Part shown: positions 43,357 through 48,760 of the stretch, piece by piece
How positions within the stretch are numbered: position 1 is the stretch's first letter
Layout: every line of letters begins with the position of its first letter
NCBI GenBank assembly: GCA_011947345.1
Contig: JAAVTG010000093.1
Span: 1 to 48,760, forward strand
Length of the DNA stretch: 48,760 nt
From: Phytophthora quininea
Taxonomy: Eukaryota > Oomycota > Peronosporomycetes > Peronosporales > Peronosporaceae
Direction: 5' to 3'
Position numbers and translations under genes: made by a program
The notes under the pieces: model-generated
The model's input: only the letters and a program-made list of their open reading frames with translations
Databases searched by the model: none
Told to the model about the DNA's origin: nothing

Positions 43357-44545
43357 CTATGCTGACACGATCTCAATCTCGAAAATGAGGTCGGCGTTGC
43401 GGGAATAGTAGGGGAGAGCCCTCGCGGCCGTAGCCTAGACGCGACGGGATGGTGATTTTGCGCTTTCCGCCGGCACGCATGCCCTCAATGCCGATGTCCA
43501 TGCCCTTGATCACGTCGCCGATGCCGTGGCGGAAAGTGAACGGCTTTTACGGTTCTGCGTCGCGTCGAACTGCTTGCCGTTGGTCAGGAGACCACGGTAC
43601 AAGATGCCAACCTTGCGACCGCGCTGCACTTGACGGCCCTTGCCAACAGCCCTGCATCAAGACATGGTGGTTAGTACTACACTTGGTTGTAATTTCAGCG
43701 TCGACTACTTACATCTCCTCGATGGTGACGCCCTTATGCTGACGAGTGGTGACCTTGGTCTTCTTGGGCACCTCCACAGAGTCCGCGGGAGCTGCACGCT
43801 TCTTGCTCTTCGCACTGTCAGCAGTGACCTCGGCCAGCTTCTCCGCCGTCTTCTTCTCCTTAACAGCAGCCTTGGCTTTCTTCTTGGCCTCTTTCTCCTC
43901 CTTCACCTTGGCAGCCTTTTCAGCCGCCTCTTTCTCCTTAGCAGCCTTCTCAGCAGCCTCTTTCTTGGCAGCAGCTTCTTTCTTGGCAGCAGCTTCTTTC
44001 TTGGCAGCAGCCTCTTTCTTAGCTGCAGCCTCCTTCTTGGGGACTTCTTGGGCTCCTCCTCGATCACCTCGAAACGGTTCTCGGTCTTCTCGTCATTGAG
44101 TTTTCCTCCATCTCCTCGTCACTCGACTCCTCTCCTCCGAACACCATCATCTCTTCCTCGTCGTCCTCGTCCTCGCTGTCGTCGAAGTCGTGCTCACCAC
44201 CGCTATCCTCCTCTTCCTGCACTTCGATGAAGCCTGTGAGGTGAATAGCGTTGGGACCGTCTACCAGAACTCCAGCTCGCCGTCCTGGAACGTAAAGGTC
44301 TGCGTGAGGTTCCACTGCTCCGCCACCTCGGGCGTCAGCGTGCACAGCGCAATCTTCTTGTCGTTCGCCAGCACCGACAGCGTGGAGCGGCCCTTGGAGG
44401 CCTCAGCGCCCAGCGCGGCCGAGTTGAGGTTCATACAGAACTCCTGCACCTCGTTTCACCACTTGAGCGGCTGGCCAGGCTTGACCACGTGGCCGAAGAA
44501 GCCCGGCACGGGCGCCACCACCGACGGCTTCTGCGACTTGGCCAT
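43357..44545 (-). CDS. Nucleoplasmin-like FKBP-type peptidyl-prolyl isomerase (FKBP39/Fpr3-4 type)
   Basis: Nucleolar/chromatin FKBP. Exons 44545-43713 and 43651-43357 (intron 61 nt, phase 2). N-terminal nucleoplasmin-like domain: [54 protein letters not shown]. An acidic tract follows ([15 protein letters not shown]), then Lys/Ala repeats. The C-terminal FKBP domain has [55 protein letters not shown] and [10 protein letters not shown]. Apparent errors: lost G near 44262 (FW-VDGPN), lost A near 44091 ([11 protein letters not shown]), lost G near 44050, lost base near 43548 (NRK-PFTF), one extra C near 43422, and TGA at 44456-44458, which fits a lost G plus an added A (KWVNEVQEF). With these corrected, 377 codons including the stop. 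It is the most error-dense gene in the window, yet all domains are present. Confidence 0.85.
43965..44040 (-). repeat. 18-nt tandem repeat encoding KKEAAA
   Basis: About four copies of TCTTTCTTGGCAGCAGCT (plus-strand view), the last two with C/T and G/T changes. They encode repeated Lys-Lys-Glu-Ala-Ala-Ala in the linker between the nucleoplasmin-like and FKBP domains: a charged single-alpha-helix type linker whose length is likely to vary between strains. Confidence 0.8.
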
Positions 44546-44807
44546 CCTGAAGTTCGAAGAGTGAGACTTGCATCGACTGGTGGCGGACGAAATGAGGGGT
44601 AGGTGTTCGCAACGATTGGCTGAAAAGAGAAATAAAGTTGAAGTGGGCACTGCATCATGCCATTGGCAACAACTCACACGGAGGCAAGTACAATAAAAAC
44701 TACGTTGATTTTCTTGTGGTTTATAGTCGACCTAGCAGACGCAGATCGACTGGACGTGCTACACGATCGCTATCCCGTGAGCACGCTTGTTCCTACCGGT
44801 GTGGGCC

Positions 44808-46177
44808 CTACCGCTTAAAGGTCGAGTACTTGCCGAGCTTCTCCACGTTGCGGAAGTCGGCGCCGGCGTAGCGAGCCTTGGCGCCCAGCTCCTCCTCGAT
44901 GCGCAGGAGCTGGTTGTACTTGGCCAGACGCTCCGAGCGGCACGGGGCGCCAGTCTTGATCTGGCCAGCGCTCAGACCCACCGCCAGGTCCGCGATGAAC
45001 GTGTCCTCGGTCTCACCGCTGCGGTGGCTCGTCATGATGGCCCAGCCGGCCTTCTTGGCCATCGTCACGGCCTCGATCGACTCCGTGATGCTGCCGATCT
45101 GGTTTACCTTCAGCAGCAGCGCGTTGCACGCCTTCAGCTCGATGGCCTTCTTCACGCGCGTCGGGTTCGTCACCGTCAGGTCGTCACCCACGATCTGCAC
45201 GTCCGTGCCCACCTTGGACGTGAACTTGACCCACGAGTCCCAGTCGTCCTGGTCGAACGGGTCCTCGATCGACACGATGTTCGACGACTCCTTGCACTTG
45301 GCGATGAAGCCCTCGTACACCTCCGTCAGCTTCTCAGCCGACAGCTTCTCCGAGTCGGGCGCGTTCGGGTTCTTGAAGTCCAGGTTGTAGCGAGCGTCCG
45401 ACGAGCCCGTGTAGAACTCGGACGCAGCCACGTCCATGCCCAGCTTCACCTTGTCCGTGTAGCCGGCGGCCTTGATGGCCTCCTCGATGAGGTTGATGGC
45501 CTCGCCGTTCGACTGGATGTTGGGGCGAAGCCGCCCTCGTCGCCCACCGCCGTGGCGTCCAGGCCGTAGCGGCCCTTGATCACCTTCTTCAGGTTGTGGT
45601 ACACCTCCGAGCCGATCTTCATGGCCTCCGTGAAGTCCTTGGCGCCCACGGGCAGGATCATGAACTCCTGCATGGCCAGTTTGTTGCCGGCGTGCGAGCC
45701 GCCGTTGATGATGTTGAACGACGGCACCGGCAGGCACGGCGTCGGGTTGCCGGCCAGGTCGGCGATGTACTGCCACAGCGGCTGCTTCTTGGCGGCGGCG
45801 CCGGCGCGGCACAGCGCCAGCGACACGCCCAGGATGGCGTTGGCGCCCAGTTTCTTCTTGCACCAGCCCCACTCGTTCTGCGTGCCGTCCAGGGTCTCCA
45901 CCATGAACTTGTCCAGCTCCGCCTGCTTGGTCACGTCCTTGCCCACGAGCGCCGGCGCGATGATCTCGTTCACGTTCTTGACGGCGTTCAGCACGCCCTT
46001 GCCCATGTAGTCGGCGCCGCCGTCGCGCATCTCCAGGGCCTCGAACTCGCCGGTCGAGGCTCCGCTGGGCACGGCGGCCGTGTACAGACCCGTCTCGGTC
46101 TTGAGGTCCACCTCGACGGTCGGGTTTCCGCGCGAGTCGAAGATCTGGCGGGCCTTGATCGAAATGATTGACACCAT
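44808..46177 (-). CDS. ENO: Enolase, copy 1
   Basis: 2-phosphoglycerate hydratase of glycolysis. ATG at 46177 ([20 protein letters not shown]), stop TAG at 44808-44810, no introns, 456 aa after one correction. Active-site features: substrate loop [32 protein letters not shown], metal ligands in [11 protein letters not shown], signature [18 protein letters not shown] with the catalytic Lys, then [15 protein letters not shown]. One C is missing at 45522-45525 ([13 protein letters not shown]), splitting the frame. It is head-to-head with a second copy starting at 48337. Over the first 390 bases the two differ at only about four sites, one of them a coding change (QAEL/QADL). Confidence 0.95.
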
Positions 46178-46744
46178 GGTGGTAGAGGTGAAGAGGTTGT
46201 GCTTGGGTTACTTGGGGCTTGGAAGGCCGATTCGTAAATGAGCTTGTAGTTTGTTGTCCTCATTGCAATCTTCGAGACATGAGCTTCCCGCCACGCACGA
46301 GCGCCATTTTTTGTGGTCGTACCGCTATTTTGGTACGGTATCTTTTAGATGGCTACATGTCAAATGACGAACTCTGCGATCTTCTTGCTTGAAAAGCTTA
46401 TCGAACACCAGACGTACATGAAGATTGATTTGTCGTATTATATGCATTGCTTGGTAGCATACACTGCCCGTTCGAGCTGCTGCACCCCGAATGCTCAACG
46501 TTTTTATTCACGAATCATTGCGACCCCAACAGTTGTGGCGGGTCCCGCTTCCATTTTTAAACGTATCGCTCCTCGATCCTAGGAAGTGAGCTCCCCAATT
46601 CTTGGCTTGGCAAGGCCGAGTACATGCCCTGCATTGCCAGCATTCCTGGGCCGCGGCAAGCAACCCGCAACTCCAGCCAGGGCGCACAATCCGATGCGAC
46701 ACTGGACCGAGTACGTGTATTCAACGTCAAATCACGAAGGCAAC
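46178..46744. promoter_or_regulatory. Upstream region of enolase copy 1
   Basis: On the minus strand GCTCATTTACGAATCGGCCT (46243-46224) resembles CCTCATTTTCGCATCGGCCT before the second enolase (48273-48292), a shared initiator/leader block. Further out, 46317-46336 has short arms TACCG/CGGTA. Nothing coding recognised in 46330-46744. Confidence 0.5.
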
Positions 46745-46965
46745 GCAATGACACGGCGCTGTGGCCACGGCCCGTTCGGAAGGAAGTGCCCTGCCACGTA
46801 CGCTGCGGCTGGCAAAAAGCGCGCTTCTGCGTCTCCTTTTATTAATCCGAGCAGCATTCGTCTGCACGCCATCGGTGTATTGAGTGGCCATGCCATGCCA
46901 GGCCCAAGGTGAAATTCCGGGGCGAGCAATCAATCCTGCTCGACACAGGCGCGTCAGAGCAACGT
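46745..46965 (+). pseudogene. Ty3/gypsy-like relic: zinc knuckle and aspartic protease motif
   Basis: RRCGHGPFGRKCPAT (about 46752-46796) looks like a decayed gag zinc knuckle (CG..G....CP). In another frame KVKFRGEQSILLDTGASEQR (about 46907-46965) holds the retropepsin active-site motif LLDTGAS. The order knuckle-then-protease on one strand is that of a gypsy gag-pol. No reverse transcriptase follows. Small fragment, frames broken; it sits between the two enolase copies. Confidence 0.55.
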
Positions 46966-47139
46966 GTTAAGCGACCCGTTTCTGTTCTTCTCCACAGACC
47001 GCGTTTCTCTTGCGACCAAACCCAAGCAGAAAAAGTATCTTCTCAGCCTTAACCTCCGATCAAGCCCTTGCATTTACAAATCGACCGTCCCAAGCCACAA
47101 GCAGCCCAAGCAAAACTTCCACTCCAATGGTGTCCGTCC

Positions 47140-47481
47140 GGGTGTCATCGCCAGGTGCAAGAAGTCGTTGAATATCGTTTCGATTTAGGATCCGTTCAGC
47201 CAGGGCAGGAACCGTGTACGGTGACAAACTCGACGCATGTGAAGAAGGCCATCAAGTTGAAAGCTTGCAATGCGCTGCTGAAAATGAACCAAACGACAGC
47301 ATCGCGAGGGCGATGACGATGGCCAAGATGGCCATGGCCACCACAGCGAGATCACGTTCATCGGCTGTGAGTCTGCCCAGATCAAGTCTGGCTCCGACAA
47401 CGTTGGGCCAAGTACAACCAGCTCCTGTGCATCGAGGAGGAACTGAGAAGCTCGGAAAAGTGGTCTACCTTCGAAGTGTAA
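47140..47481 (+). pseudogene. Enolase pseudogene (third copy, 3' part)
   Basis: Decayed sequence whose pieces follow enolase order: GVIARCKKSLNIVSI, stop, DPFSQ (intact gene: [20 protein letters not shown]); [20 protein letters not shown] (intact: [20 protein letters not shown]); MTMAKMAMA ([10 protein letters not shown]); WAKYNQLLCIEEEL ([14 protein letters not shown]); then EKLGKVVY... to a TAA at 47479. It has several frameshifts, an internal deletion between SQ and VTN, and a GAG-to-TAG change at 47187-47189. It lies on the plus strand, 5' of and in the same direction as copy 2. Confidence 0.8.

Positions 47482-48760
<1,279 letters not shown>

Noticed and set aside
43965..44040. Tandem repeat as a possible CRISPR or satellite array
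   Set aside because: The 18-nt repeats have no spacers and lie in a coding frame; they encode a Lys/Ala linker.
43709..44099. Ala/Phe/Ser-rich plus-strand ORFs with apparent membrane repeats
   Set aside because: Antisense of the KKEAAA repeats and acidic tract of the FKBP.
45576..46171. Long plus-strand ORFs (up to 191 codons) opposite enolase
   Set aside because: Shadow frames of a very GC-rich, highly biased coding sequence. The same ORF appears opposite both enolase copies.

Overview
The window looks like nuclear DNA of an oomycete, most likely a Phytophthora or close relative. Genes are compact, with 50-90 nt GT-AG introns and short divergent or convergent spacers. The gene set is plainly eukaryotic (RIO2, dynactin p27, HEATR3/Syo1, CFAP161, a KDEL-type PDI, an SK-type potassium channel). 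Relics of element families common in oomycetes (Ty3/gypsy, hAT, Crypton, Fanzor/TnpB) lie between the genes. The genus is inference; I have run no database search.

Layout: 1-845 RIO2 kinase 3' end (+); 1007-1598 small ankyrin protein ending in a CaaX box (-); 1954-6370 large mosaic gene with a caspase-like fold, FN3, IQ and WW-like parts (+); 6454-8434 DDX55/Spb4 DEAD-box helicase (-); 8435-15981 gene-poor, repeat-derived tract with hAT, Ty3/gypsy gag and Crypton remnants; 15982-17300 AKR6-type aldo/keto reductase (-); 17658-18904 kynurenine-type aminotransferase (+); 19152-25414 a tandem family of three cysteine-rich type I membrane proteins, split by a 2.5 kb terminal-inverted-repeat element carrying a Fanzor (eukaryotic TnpB-like RNA-guided nuclease) on the minus strand; 25641-29599 CH-domain coiled-coil protein (+); 29689-30673 MTHFD/FolD (-), divergent from 30772-31308 dynactin p27 (+); 31394-33850 secreted PDZ + double PA-domain protein (+); 33862-35170 mitochondrial glycine C-acetyltransferase (-), divergent from 35378-37339 HEATR3/Syo1 (+); 37423-37833 small secreted protein (-); 37926-39520 CFAP161 with an EF-hand tail (+); 39562-41580 SK-like K+ channel (-); 41870-43194 PDI (+); 43357-44545 nucleoplasmin-like FKBP (-); 44808-46177 enolase (-); 46745-47481 retroelement and enolase relics; 48337-48760 second, nearly identical enolase on the opposite strand, cut by the window end.

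The genes do not form one pathway. The themes are ribosome biogenesis (RIO2, DDX55, HEATR3 and the nucleolar-type FKBP), one-carbon/threonine/glycine metabolism (MTHFD, GCAT), ciliary biology (CFAP161) and secretion (PDI, PA-domain protein, Cys-rich family).

A global property matters for every call. Most genes carry one or more apparent single-base indels, nearly always a missing base in a short homopolymer, even in essential single-copy genes. Adding the missing base restores a conserved reading frame of integral length in RIO2, DDX55, AKR, aminotransferase, GCAT, HEATR3, PDI, FKBP and enolase. I read these mainly as assembly/sequencing errors rather than pseudogenes. The Fanzor has four of them plus one in-frame TGA that is a different kind of change.
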